This document shows, one piece after another, positions 47,408 to 59,711 of a DNA stretch of 64,000 bases. The notes below the pieces were generated by a model. That model ran no database searches. It saw only the letters and a list, made by a program, of their open reading frames with translations, and was not told the DNA's origin. The stretch's first letter is position 1. The number at the start of each line of letters is the position of its first letter. The position numbers and the translations under genes are program-made. The DNA comes from Sipunculus nudus (Eukaryota > Annelida > Sipuncula > Golfingiida > Sipunculidae), in NCBI GenBank assembly GCA_026874595.1, contig CM049308.1, positions 17,420,001 to 17,484,000 on the forward strand. Reading direction: 5' to 3'.

Positions 47408-47581
47408 TCTATATACACTGGATTGAGATTTATTTGCATGTATATTGAGAGGGATACCTGAACTGGTTACGATATCCAAAAGGGAATGAGATACTGTCGC
47501 GTTGGAACGAGGTAAAAAAAAATTCTGTATGTGATTTACTAGCCACCTGACTATTATTGTGTGTAAAAAATTGGGAACCAC

Positions 47582-47662
47582 CAGGGCGTCATTATAGGGA
47601 GCCGGAGGGGGGTAATCCTCTACCCCACTTTTTTAAGGGGGGTTGTCAATGTAATCAACAAC
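47582..47662 (+). mobile_element. CAGGGCGTCA repeat, copy 1
   Basis: CAGGGCGTCATTATAGGG, CCCCACTTTTTTAAGGGGGG and TCAATGTAATCA, paralleled at 63663-63760. Confidence 0.55.
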
Positions 47663-48419
47663 CTGCTCAAACACCTGCTATTTCTTTTATTCATTATAAT
47701 TCATATTAATTAATAATTCCTTAATATTTATATATCGGAAATGAAATACATGTATATCAATAAATAATTCGGTTCTTTGGTTCCATTGAATTTACTATGA
47801 AATATTATATATCTAAACCTGACTATATTTACTACGTAGTAGTAAAAAGTATGATAAAATTTGATTCCTCTATATTTGTATAACAAATATATACATGTGT
47901 GTGTGTGTATGTGATCGAGCGTGCGTCTGCGAGTCATCCCCCCCCCCCACACACACACACACACGTGAAGATAAAATGACGCCACTGGGAACATCGACTC
48001 CTTTTAGATTTTGCGTTGCATCAGTCATGCGACCAGACGAGATCGACAAGACATGAATCCGGTCAACTCTGTTTGTGGCACTTAACGGATTAGTCAGCTT
48101 TGTTTAAAACATTTGTTATAGAGGGAAACGAATATCACAGCTCTCCCAGGATGAAGAATCATTCAATTCAACCGCCAACGTCTATAACGACGGGCTCGAA
48201 AACTCACGACACAACGAAAGAATTAGCTGTGTATAACAAACCCCACCAAAACAAACAGAAGAAAAACGGAGAAGAAACATCATATGGCTTAACCCTCCTC
48301 TGTGCAAGAGCGTAAGATAAAAAGTCGGAAAAATGTTCATGCACCTGAGAGACAAACATATTCCAGCCGGCAACCCTCTTCACACACTCTTCAATAGAAA
48401 CACATAAGCCCCATTTACA

Positions 48420-48900
48420 CACGTTTTTCTGGGGCGCTCTACATCGTTTAGCGCGCGCCAAGTCCCTAATACGCGCCAGATTTCGAGGATTTTCGGTCTG
48501 GGGCGCCCTACATTTTGACCACCGGTTTGAGTCGGTTCTACTTTCTAGCGTGCGCCAGATGCTGTCTGGCGCGGTCTACATTTATACTTCGAACTTGTGT
48601 AAACAGAAGTGGAGCGCGCTATCTATATAGCGCGTTTAGCAAGACTCGGCTGTCAATGTGACTTGGATTTACCCATGCGCGCAAGAGGGAATCCAATCTG
48701 GACCGCGCTATGTTGCAGTATTTATCTGCGTGTAAAGGCAATGCAGATTCTAGGCCGGGCCTAGTGTAATGCGGCCTAACTTGACAGGGTAGCGCTCTCT
48801 ACATAGTCACTTGGTCCGGCACAGTCTGAACGAAAGTAAAAATGTAGCCCGCTCCACATTTTTCTGGACCGGTCTAGCGCGCGCCACATTTTTCTAAATT
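48420..48900. other. CpG-rich patch with GCGCGC words
   Basis: Unlike its AT-rich surroundings, this segment is full of GCGCGCC, GGCGCGG and AGCGCGC. The phrase TTTTTCTGG...TCTA...GCGCGCGCCA occurs at both the start (48425) and end (48858). No open frame of note. It could be an old element or a CpG-rich regulatory patch. Confidence 0.45.
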
Positions 48901-49749
48901 GTAGAAAAATAATAATTATTATAATTTATAATTGTGTAAATTGCGCTAATGACTAACAGGTGTAACCTTTGTTATGGGTTCATAACTGAAATGAGATTTC
49001 AGTTATGGGAATCCTCTTATGGAAAAGCGTAGCAGGGGTATATTGGGATATTTGCAAAATAAACAGAGAAAATGGAGGCAATTTAGCAAATTTCTTACCA
49101 ATAATGGCTAATAAACTGTTCTGGAGTAAAAATAAATTATGTAGAAGTGCCCTTATAAGGAAATTGTTAAGATTTCAACTCCTGTGGTTTTTTTTAGCCT
49201 GCCATGCGGTCATGTTTATCTTTTGTCACATGACCCTGTCCTTGACCTTATTGATATGAGAAAAGTTGTCCTCTGATTATTGTTCCAAATAAATTATAGT
49301 AAATATTGTTTCCATAACTTCCATAGGCAAATTTGTTAAAACCTTAAATGATATAGCCATAAACTTATAAAGGACTTATTGAAGCCATATATTATCATTT
49401 ACTCATAAGTATTATTCATGAAATAAGATTTTTTTTAATAGATTTATTAGCAATAAATTACTCTGGTACACCAGAGGTCAGGTCACAGGTCAGGTCATGG
49501 GTGACCAGAGTTCATGCCTCAGCAACATGGCTGTGTCAGTGATGGTCTTCTGCTCTTCTCTTCATGATAAAATGCTGTTATATCATATATAACATAAACA
49601 GGAGACTCCACATGTATGGAAACTGATATATAAAGGATATATAGGTAGAGTGAACATAGTTTAAGCTGCATCTTATTCTTAATTACTCTTTTATTCTTTC
49701 CTTCTGATACATCAGAAGGACCGCTACGATATTTCGTAAGAACATACTC
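48901..49749. other. Intergenic, no gene seen
   Basis: Nothing recognised. Confidence 0.5.
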
Positions 49750-49829
49750 AAGGCTGAGTATGGAGCCCGGGTCACCTGGTGTGTAATTCTCAGCCTTGCA
49801 CCAAGGCAAGTGTAACCTATGCCAACATG
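49750..49829 (-). mobile_element. Possible tRNA-derived SINE head
   Basis: The minus strand reads TTGGCATAGGTTACACTTGC, then AAGGCTGAGAATTACACACC and GGGCTCCATACTC, positioned like A box, anticodon arm and a decayed B box. Confidence 0.35.
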
Positions 49830-50131
49830 AGAAGCTAGAAATCATGACGTACAAAAGAACGCCACTCCTAAATAAACGACGTGAATACATGTTCCTTAAC
49901 ACTTGCAGGCATCATACAGCAAAAGCCAGCCAACCGTAAATAATCTCACACACGCACGCATACATGAACAAACATATATCAATACCATTCAGTCACCTGA
50001 TGAGTGCCACGCAGTGAGCACGAAACCTGCGGGAAGTGATAGTAATGCATTGATACATTTTAGGAACTTATAGCAGCTCTACTTTATGTAACGAGCAGTT
50101 TGATCCTCGAATGGCAATCAAACCCTTTCAG

Positions 50132-50132
<1 letters not shown>

Positions 50133-50227
<95 letters not shown>
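50133..50227. repeat. (TA)n-(TG)n compound microsatellite
   Basis: (TA)n at about 50133-50175 passes directly into (TG)n to about 50227. Confidence 0.9.
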
Positions 50228-50230
<3 letters not shown>

Positions 50231-50406
50231 CCGTTCGGTTTGAGTCCTTTCTGTTTCATGAGACAGGATCGAGAATTCGTCATTGACCAATAAGAGAAGC
50301 TCTTCAAATAACATGACATCTGTACAACTTATAAACGTTCAGGGGACTTTCTATAGAGATATATATATACACGAGCGGGATACGTTTTATTTCTTAAGGG
50401 TATGAA

Positions 50407-50453
<47 letters not shown>

Positions 50454-50454
50454 C

Positions 50455-52430
50455 CAGAGTTGGGTCCGACTACTTTTAAAGTACTCGAGTACGAGTACCG
50501 GTACCTTACAAGTACTCATGAGTACTTTTATGATTACTTTTTATTAACAAACTTATTTAATGACGTAATTTATTTAATATACTCATATATATAATTATTT
50601 TTTTATAAATGAAAATCTAGGACAAAATATAAAATAAATACAATTTTGTGTTATGCTTAATCAAACTACTGAAGCGAAATGCTAAATATGCATATTAACA
50701 GGCCATATACACTTGAAAATATATCAAAGTATAACTTATTATAGTGGACGGTTGCATTGAAGAAACATTTGGTCTCGTAGGTTCTCAAAAAATTATTTTT
50801 CTTATCCAGGACAAGATATACAATTTACATGCATAATGTTGTATTATACAAATTCAGAATATACTGGTGGAAATGTTAAGAAAATGAAACATATTAAAAG
50901 TTCATATATAAAAGTTAATATTGTTAAAGGAAATCTCACTGACATTATATAAAGCATATAACCATATGTTAACCATATGTTTTCATATAATAATAACAAT
51001 GACAACAATAATAAAAACAATAATGATAACAACCATGTTATTTTATATCAACTTATGTGGCTGTCGCCTTTTGAAGATATTTAATGACAAACAGTATATG
51101 TGAAAAGTAAATATCAACATATATGGCAGACTGACCGTGTCATTCATCATGTGTAATAATTTATGAGTATTAACAACAGTTTCATCAGTGGCATATTAGT
51201 TAGTAAGAGGTAGTTAGTTAGTAAGAGTAATATTACTATTGATAGAAAAGAAATTTGAACTAATAATAGTAATAGTACCCCAAGTAATAGAAAAAAATAG
51301 TTATTTTCAATTACAACCCTAGGCTAACTCACCTAATGAACGGAGTGCTTTTGGCTAAGCTGATAGAGCACATTAAAGGACCCAGTGTAGTGTGATTAGT
51401 TAATGCTGGGTGCATATGGTCAAGTGGGCACTGGACAGAGGTCTTTGGCGTGAGGTTTACCCTGGGATCTCTTTGTAGATTCATTAAGTAGGCTTGGTCA
51501 TTAAACATAGGAGAAGACCTCTGTGAGCGTACACAGTATTATGGGCAGGTTATTGTCAGTGGAGAGAAGAATGTAATGCTGCAGCCTATGTGGTAGTAGC
51601 TACGGGATGTATGGTCTGATAGTCACTGCTTTTCATGGGTTAATCAGTTGTGCCACAGACTGTGAATAGCTAACCACAGACTGCAATTCCCACTGAAAAT
51701 CTGCTAAACCTACAATCACATTTAGTTACATATATAAATAAATTCAAGCTTGATTAGCACAGGCCCCGGAGCACTCCTGAGTTTATATTATGCTGAACAG
51801 GTTCCAAGTATATTTAATTGTATTGAACTGTGGCAAACCTTAACTTTTTTATTTTGGGGTCTTTCAATAAATAGAATTTTCTCTTAAAATGTTTATACTC
51901 AGTATGAATTGGCTGAATTAATGATTATTGAACACTATGTTGTACTGATCTTGCTGGAAATATATAATGCTATTCACATCAATTGCATGCATGTTTTAAT
52001 AATAAAAGAGTTCAATTTATGTTTTATATTAAATGTAATTGTATTAGTAATAGAAGCCAAGTAACAGTAATAGTAGAAGTAATCAATGGGGAATACTGTT
52101 ATAGTTTCAGTTATAGTAACAGATGGATAACTTTATGTTATATTTTTTATATATTATATATATATTATATTATATATAATATATTACGTTTATATACTAT
52201 AATTAAATATTGCTAATATTATAAATTGAGATTAAAGTTTATTTAGAAATTTTAATGAAATATGAAATACCAAAAAGTACTCATGAATTACTCATATGAG
52301 TACCAAGTACTTTCAAACTACTCGAGTTCAAGTACGAGTACTTTTTTTTATTTTTAATAAGTACTCGAGTACAAGTACTGAGGACTCAAAAATGTACTCA
52401 TGAGTACGAGTACTTTTGGACCTGACTTAG
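50455..52430. mobile_element. hAT-like non-autonomous element, GTACTCATGAGTAC ends
   Basis: The left end CAGAGTTGGGTCCGACTACT and right end (inverted CTAAGTCAGGTCCAAAAGTA) are degenerate inverted copies. Both subterminal regions are dense in GTACTC/GAGTAC words, including perfect palindromes GTACTCATGAGTAC (50512-50525, 52394-52407) and GTACTCGAGTAC. CAGAGTTGGG-type ends fit hAT. The interior holds a nested TAATAG-rich element end (about 51220-51318) and repeat B. Confidence 0.62.
51340..51640 (+). repeat. Dispersed repeat B, copy 2 (tRNA-like head)
   Basis: Same blocks as 46950-47175. Upstream, TGGCTAAGCTGATAGAGCAC resembles a tRNA A-box arm, suggesting a SINE, but no B box is visible. Confidence 0.45.
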
Positions 52431-52458
52431 ATACAGACATACATATATTGCTTTCCAT

Positions 52459-52492
<34 letters not shown>

Positions 52493-53298
52493 CTATCATG
52501 TATTTATAAAGAGACAGGGGAGTATATATTGTATTAAAGTTCACAGGATACTAAATCGTGACCGTTCTTTACCACTGTCCACCTAATTTTCGCAATATTT
52601 CCAAGAGTGATATTTTAAATTTTAAAGAAGAATAATCGTTTTGGGCCATATACCTTCTGCAGATGAGGTTGGAATGAAGGAATTGTGTTGACGAGGAAAG
52701 GTTAACTAAACGGACTAAAGACCTCTCATGGTTATGTCCCTTAACCATTGTGAATACCCCGGAGATACTCTAAGAGAACATATCACTGCCCACGCTAATT
52801 AATAGTTTTATAATCAACAGAAAGATTAAGTGGATCACCTAAAATGTAAAAATGTGTCACGGCGCTCAGCTGATATTGTCTGAATGCATAATTATAAAAG
52901 TTATTACCATAGTGAACAAAATATAGTCCGATTTTTGATTGTATTTTAACCATTCGAACTGTTCAGAGGTATGTTGCAAAATGTATCATGGCTGGGCAAA
53001 CCTCGGAAAACGCTGTCAAAGATATGTTTGCGTTTACACATTTCAGGATAATCGTTTTCTTTATGCATTGGTGTAAACAATATTTTTATTGCAAACATGC
53101 AACGAGGATAAGAAAACAGGGTAGAACCCAATATAAATTCTGCAGCCGTTCTTTAGATATTGGTAAAAGACATGATATCATGCATGTAAACATCTAATTG
53201 TCAATATTTTTTTTGCAGTTGACCAGCTTAAATTTACGTAAAGACACCTTGAAAATCATATGATTGAATTTATAATTTATTTCCAATGGCGTGGCAAT

Positions 53299-53302
<4 letters not shown>

Positions 53303-53353
<51 letters not shown>
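53303..53353. repeat. (AT)n array abutting the LTR
   Basis: Dinucleotide array. The LTR begins at its right edge and another (AT)n array (54364-54432) follows the LTR, so the LTR appears to have inserted within one array. Confidence 0.85.
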
Positions 53354-53357
<4 letters not shown>

Positions 53358-54359
53358 ACATGTAACTGTTTATAATGCGCAGGCATTGTGATTCGTGTTG
53401 GGCGCTGTCCCTGTTCGTTGCTATGGGAGACGCGCGAGTTGGGCTCTGGCTTGCGTCTGAAGTGTGAAACGTGGAAACACCGCGTTCTTTATATTCTAAT
53501 TGATTCGGTCTGTTCAGGGGCTGTAGGCGCACGTGTATCGTTGTTCTTTGGAATGCGCAGGCATTCTGATTCGTGTTGGGCGCTGGCTCTGTTCGTTGTT
53601 ATGGGAGACGCGCGAGTTGGGCTTCTGCTTGCGTGTGAAGTGTGAAACGTGGAGACACAGCGTTGTTTGTATTCTTGATGATTCGGGTCTGTTCAGGCGC
53701 TATAGGCGCACATGTATCTTTGTTCTTTGGAATGATGGTGAATGTGGAAGTTTCTGGGCTTCTATAAAGCTATAAATATGGGGCTGTGTTTAGAGCCGGC
53801 AGGGAAAAATATACCAGCGGACACGGAAGAGTGTGAATCGCTAGTCAGTGTTTTTTGGGACCTTTCCGATAATTCCAGAACTTACAGATCTTCAACGGAT
53901 TTTATTCAGACTTAATATTCGGATTGTCTTTAGTTTGCTTTTATGATGATTACCAGAACTTCACTTTTGGATTTTAACAGATTGTTTCCGTGGTTAAACC
54001 GGACTATACTTTAGAAGATTTATTTGAACTATTTACGTGGATTATTTTTGTTAAAGGACTCTTGTTGAGCTGTAACAGTGGTGGTATCCAGAAATCAAAG
54101 CCTAGGATCCGGACACTGTTACTGTACATTTTTGTTATTGTTATATTGTGTAATTGTATTGATTTAGTATATTGTAATGTTAAGATTGTTCTAAAAATAA
54201 ATTATAATTGTCTACAAAAAACCACTGACTTCTTTATTCATTCCCCAGACATTTCTTTATTCATTTCACGCTACCTAGTGTTGCCGAGGCTGGTTTTTTT
54301 ATCTCCCTACCAAATTTATGCTCGTCACGACTACGTGATCTGTTGTTATTAGGTTCCGT

Positions 54360-54363
<4 letters not shown>
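53354..54363 (+). mobile_element. Solo LTR, about 1.01 kb
   Basis: Begins TGTTAC and ends GTAACA (inverted, TG...CA). Contains a TATA-like CTATAAATATGG (about 53771), conserved TTTAGAGCCG and GCGGACACGGAAG, and AATAAA at 54196-54201, in promoter-then-polyadenylation order. The upstream part has two 178-bp direct repeats (53374, 53552; third start at 53731), as often seen in U3 enhancers. Flanks are (AT)n, so a target duplication cannot be read. Related copies: 14754-15537 and 1-54. Confidence 0.72.
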
Positions 54364-54434
<71 letters not shown>

Positions 54435-54829
54435 CGTTACAATGGTCGAAGCGGTGGGATTATTATCCATGTAGCCCGGCTTTGGTACATGAGCACGACT
54501 TTAAAAAAAATACCGTTAGTATCGCGTCTGGTGACACAGTTTTTCAGTGTGGATAGGTCGTTTACAACTGGGGCAGGTTACCGTTTGGAGGATTTCGTTC
54601 GGTATCGGGTTGTCTGTTATTGGACCCGGACGTGTGTGTGTTTTTTTATTTACTCCCCCGGTTCTCCATCTTATCTCAATTGACGTCTATAGGTAACCAT
54701 GGGTGTCTACAGGACATGAGGTAGAAATGGGGAGGACCCAGTTGTATCATACTTAGTGCCATTTTGTGTATGCGTGATTGTATTTAGGTGTTGTTTCCAG
54801 TCAGCTTTCTCATGCTGTTCTGAACATCC

Positions 54830-55693
54830 CTACAAGTTCAAGAAGTTTCTTTTACAACGTTCACACAAACCGTGACCCATTGGATGGCATGGAGTTGTGT
54901 GAGACTTCGGAATTCCAGCCAAAGCACAGAGTTCTCTGATGACTTGACTCTCAAAATTACGTACCTGGTCAGAATGTAATTTTAAGTGAAATCCATATTG
55001 GCAGATAAATTGCTCAAATAATATATTTGCAACAAGTGACGATTTCTGAGTTTGATATGGGAAAGCCCTTGCGTATATGGTGAAGTGGTCTGTTATGGCT
55101 TGAATATTTTCAATAAAAACCTTACAGTGTTCAACTGTCAAAAAGTCCATACATAATAGTTCTAGAGGGGCAGAGGTTTGTATGTTGACCAGGGACGCCC
55201 TCTTGTTGATCGGAGAATTCCTAGCACACTACGGGAACACAACTCTATGTAACTGATAATATCCTAACGGATCCCAGGCCAAAAATATCTATCCCTGATT
55301 GACCAACTGAACAGTTTGCTCTTGACCTATGTACCCTGCTTTTGCTGTGAAGACCTTAAATAATAAATAGCTAAGGAATGTAATGATGGAGGCAGTACAA
55401 TCTGGTGAAGGAACTTTCCATCAAGAATTCTCTTCTTACACAGGACATCCCTAAACATTATCATATACGATCCACATTTGATCGATAATACTGTATTTCG
55501 GGATCTCCGGATTGATCTTTAGGAAAAACCATAGTCTGGAGATGTTCCTAACACATTTGCTTACTACACTGATTGCAGGGTCATTAAATTGTTCTTTGTT
55601 GGTGTCAACAGGTTGTGAAGGAAGGTCCGACGTTGACAGATGGGTTAGATTTATTGGAACCTCATTTACTGAAACTCCAAGAAATGGTACCAT
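54830..55693 (-). pseudogene. Gypsy-type integrase remnant
   Basis: Minus strand. The pieces, 5' to 3', are the RNase H-integrase linker (55693-55451, with NDPAISVVSKCV), then frame-broken DGKFLHQIVLP and FWPGIR (zinc-finger region). Next, after an in-frame TAG, comes APLELLCMDFL, followed by the catalytic core: MDFL Asp, LHSDQ Asp, and Glu in CER after PMGHG, the DD(35)E triad. The frame ends near 54830. Several stops and shifts show it is dead. Its partner LTRs were not identified; the solo LTR nearby is on the opposite strand. Confidence 0.8.
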
Positions 55694-55816
55694 CTGAGAA
55701 TGAAAAAATTGTCCTTATCATCTCAGGGGACAAATGATAATCACTTGTATTATCATCAAACGCACTTGGTGTGGTTTTGGATCACAGTGGAGGTCGCGTT
55801 ACGAAACGGTATCCAT

Positions 55817-55819
<3 letters not shown>

Positions 55820-55881
<62 letters not shown>
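55820..55881. repeat. (AT)n array
   Basis: Pure dinucleotide array adjoining the tail of the tRNA-like repeat on its right. Confidence 0.9.
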
Positions 55882-55885
<4 letters not shown>

Positions 55886-56190
55886 TAGGGTCAAATGTGG
55901 ATTCGAACCCGTAACCTGTGACATACAGGTAAAACAAACTTCACTATCATGGCCAGTAGGAACGCTTTTGTGTGTCCAGTTACATTCACCCCCTCTCCGA
56001 GAACATTCTGTCCCCAGAATGTGGGATCAGTCCCGGGGGTCACACAATTTAACTGGGTGGGCAATATGCTCCCTTGATCCCACCGCTGCCACCCTTGTAA
56101 CGGGTGAAAATAGAAAAAGGGCCGAACGGGGATTCAAATCCAAATAACCTGTTACACACAAGTCAGACGTTCTACCGCTCGCTAATAAAG
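55882..56190 (-). mobile_element. Two tRNA-like modules, probable SINE pair
   Basis: Minus strand. Module 1 has A box TAGCGAGCGGTAGAAC (about 56169-56184) and B box GGATTTGAATCC (56129-56140). Module 2 has a perfect B box, GGGTTCGAATCC (55899-55910). Both are followed by a GRCCCTATTTT/GGCCCTTTTTCTATTTT tail; module 2 ends in the (AT)n array. Acceptor stems do not pair, so these are not tRNA genes. Confidence 0.62.
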
Positions 56191-56424
56191 CAAGCTTCGT
56201 GGGTCTTGATGTAAGGCTCATGTGTCAGTTCTGCCACTTCGGTGCCCCTTTAACTGTTGCCTCTAGAACTGTCACACTTGAGCTATTACGGGCCGCCCTT
56301 ACATCGAGACCCGTGAACCACCGGGAGCCTGAGCCTAACAACCTCTGAGCGCTGCGACCGAAACCTGGACCGAGAGTTACCGTTTAATAGCAGCCTTGTT
56401 TTCCTTCTCTCATCATGCTGGAGT

Positions 56425-58790
56425 TACAACCCATATTGTAATAAAATCATAGTGGCAATATTGTAATAAACTGGCCCATATTGTGATAAAAAACGGCGTA
56501 TATTGTAATAATTACCAATAATGTAATAAAAACGGCCCATATTGTAATAATCTTATCCTACTAATACTGTAATTGCCCTTGAAATTGGTATGCTTAATTA
56601 TATTGAAGAATGTGAACTGCTTCATTTTCTTCATTTTAACACATTTCTACTTTTATTTCTGAGAACGACATATAACAGTTCTACTGAATTTAATTTATTT
56701 AGTCTGCCTCCGTAGGGAGGGGACGCTTCTAGGGCAGTGCTGCCATTCTATACTATTTTTAAAAGTAACACTTTTTCAGGCAAGACTCTTTTTATACTGG
56801 TTATAATAAGTTGTTTACCTAAACCAATCGAGTGCAACAGACATGCTCTATCAATATTTTATAACAGTGGCCTTTTACTAGCGATGATTGTTTTCTACTT
56901 TCTTGTCATTTATTTTTGACCTTGACCTTACTTCAAGCTCGTACACTATATCTATTCCGATCAACCATTATCGTTCGGATCTGTCCAAAACTGAGCTAGC
57001 TCTAAAATACGGCTGATTATCCAAAAGTTTGTTTAGGTCAGAGTAATATTGACAGGTAATAGATTTGCAACTGGTGTTTATTTTGGACCTTGACCTAATT
57101 TTCACGCTACACCTTATTTTCAAGCTACATAGCCAATCCGAACTATCCTTATTCATAGGCGCGGGAACAGAAATTAAGGTTATTTGTGTTCCCACCTGCA
57201 TTGGTCTTTATGTACGGGGGTCAACGGTGTCCGAAGCATACAGAGGGCTACAAAAAACTTCTTCTCTGAAAGGGTAAAGCCAGTTTGTGTAATATTGCAC
57301 AGAAATGCTCCAAGGGAAGTGCTTTCTTTGTTCAAATGGTCTCTGTTCAATGACTTTTGGCCGAGTTATGGGAAGCTGAATATAGTCAAATGTTATAGCA
57401 GCCCATTTCTGCTCAGTGGATACAAAGACTTTCTCAAAAAACACTGGGTCAAATTCTTTAATCTCACACATGAAATTTGTACAAATGGTTTTGATTCTGT
57501 GATTTTCTTATATTTTATACAGGAAAAGTTAAAAAAAATATATAAAAATCCTCATCTCCGAAACTGTCCAGCCAAATTGTCAAATTTTTCACAGAAATAA
57601 TCCCTAGAACAATCTCTCGAAAATTTGTTTGAATGACTCCAGTTTGGTGATTTTTGGCCGAGTTACAGGAGGTTTAACTTAGTCATCTGTGCAAAAAAGC
57701 ATACTAAACTTTAAATCGCAGAATAGCTGGAGCTGTCATCACCAAATTTTTTGCCAATGTTTGTCACATGAGTCATATCTGAAATTGAGGTGTTGGTGGC
57801 GCCACCTACATTGATCTGTTTTTTTTACAAGCAAAACTGTAAGTTTAGACTCATCTAGCTTATACACTGTTTTTTTTTAAGAAACTGTTAAGCTGGTTGG
57901 TTTAAACTTTACAACAATTGTTCTATGGTATTGTTCTGTCAGTTTTATAAAAAATAATAGATTGGGTAATTGCAGCTCTAAAAAAGTAGTGTAGCCAATT
58001 GAAAAAGGCCTTCTGTGTTTGAAAACAGATTTTGCAGCATGGCGAGTTTCAACACGTCAAGTCAAGAGGTCAATCAGTGCACCAAGGTGAAGTCCAGACA
58101 TCACCATGGCAGCTTACCTGGCTCAGCTTGGTGTCCAGATACAGTCTAGACCTCTATAGACGTCTAGAACCTGCCAACTGTGTCAGATTTCACAATAGGT
58201 CAAGTTATCTATAAATAATTTGGCAGACTGCCAACCATTTCAGATTTGCAAACAGGTCAGGTTTTCAGTTTGTAAGAGCCAGTGGTATGTTTCGGTCTGT
58301 AACAGCCAGTGGTGCGGTTACATGTGGCACATTAGGTACCCTTGACCTGGGGGAATGCTGACCCTCCATTGCCAGGATGCATGAATAGATGTGACTCAAA
58401 ACCAAGGCCTAAAGAGAAACTTGTTTTTGATTTTATAGGGAAAAGGCTTTAAAAAATTTAAAATGTTCTTCTCCGAAAAAATGCTGCCAAATTGACCGTT
58501 TATCTCTCCAAATATCCCTCCTTGGCAAAAAGTAACATATATGAAATATCCTGACTGATACATCCTAGTTTTAAAACGTCCTAATCCGAAACGTGCACGT
58601 CCGAAACGTCCCTTTGGCTGAAATCATAATGACTAAGGTAGATAAGCAGGACATGAGAGGATCAATATTAAATTTAAAAAATAAACTTTCATACTCCCAA
58701 ACTTTGCACAGGTTCGCATTAGGCCTGAAGGCCTTGTTACAATATGGGTTGTTATAACAATATGGGTCGGTTTACAATATGGGTCGTAAC
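56425..58790. mobile_element. Segment bounded by inverted ATATTGTAATAA minisatellites
   Basis: At 56425-56555 CCATATTGTAATAAAA-type words repeat five times. At 58736-58790 the complementary TTACAATATGGGTCG repeats three times. The interior includes two about 295-bp units (TTTTTGGCCGAGTTA near 57355 and 57650) and GGTGGCGCCACC at 57795-57806, linking it to pearl-type cores. Confidence 0.4.
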
Positions 58791-58966
58791 ACCTTGTCTC
58801 TTTTAATCCTTTCGGGATCCCAATAAAGTTTCTCCACCAAACAGCTGACGCTTCAGGGCTAGGTGCCATGCTGCCGGCAACCAACGGGTCTACTCTTTTA
58901 TCGAAAAACAGCATATATATAGCAAGGCCAGAAAAGATACGCTTTTGTGCGTACGGTTACATTTAT

Positions 58967-59248
<282 letters not shown>

Positions 59249-59517
59249 CAGGGACTGGGTAATAGTAATATGTAATAGTAATAAAGTAATAGAAAATTAC
59301 ATTACTGTATTTAGTAATAGTAATAGTAATATAGTGATTGAACCCCAATCCAAGTAATATAGATAGTAACATAGTAATAGAAAATGACAGTTTTTAGTAA
59401 AAGTAATAGAAATAGACATGAAAATTTTAACCAGTAATAGTAATAGTAATATAGTAAAAATACCCCAAGTAATAGAATAATAGCTGTTCCTTTAACTTTT
59501 ACAACCCTTGACTAAAA
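59249..59517. mobile_element. TAATAG-rich element, hAT-like ends
   Basis: Starts CAGGGACTGGGTAATAG, is filled with AGTAATAG words, contains ACCCCAAGTAATAG, and ends TTTTACAACCCTTGACTA. The same right end is nested at about 51270-51318. Confidence 0.5.
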
Positions 59518-59711
59518 CAGATCTGGTGTATATATATATATATATATTGGTATGGTCACACTACAGTGCAAGCTAATACCACCCCAGGTACACTCATGGA
59601 AAATAAGGCAAAAGTCAAATAGAACCTTAACAAATCTTTTATTGCCGCAATTTTTTACACTCTATTCATTCTGAATAATTATAACCTTCTTAATCTGTAG
59701 ACCGTGACAAA

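Noticed and set aside
49519-49902. 127-codon frame on the minus strand with a Cys/Trp-containing stretch
   Set aside because: The protein-like part coincides with a tRNA-like SINE head (49750-49829) and the rest is low complexity.
54481-54683. 64-codon plus-strand frame next to the LTR
   Set aside because: No retroelement motif; the nearby integrase remnant lies on the opposite strand.
56128-56184. Possible tRNA gene
   Set aside because: A and B boxes are present, but the expected acceptor stem ends do not pair; better explained as a SINE.
57184-57600. 138-codon open frame on the plus strand
   Set aside because: It overlaps repeat units of the 56425-58790 segment, has no recognisable motif, and an antisense frame is equally open; treated as chance.
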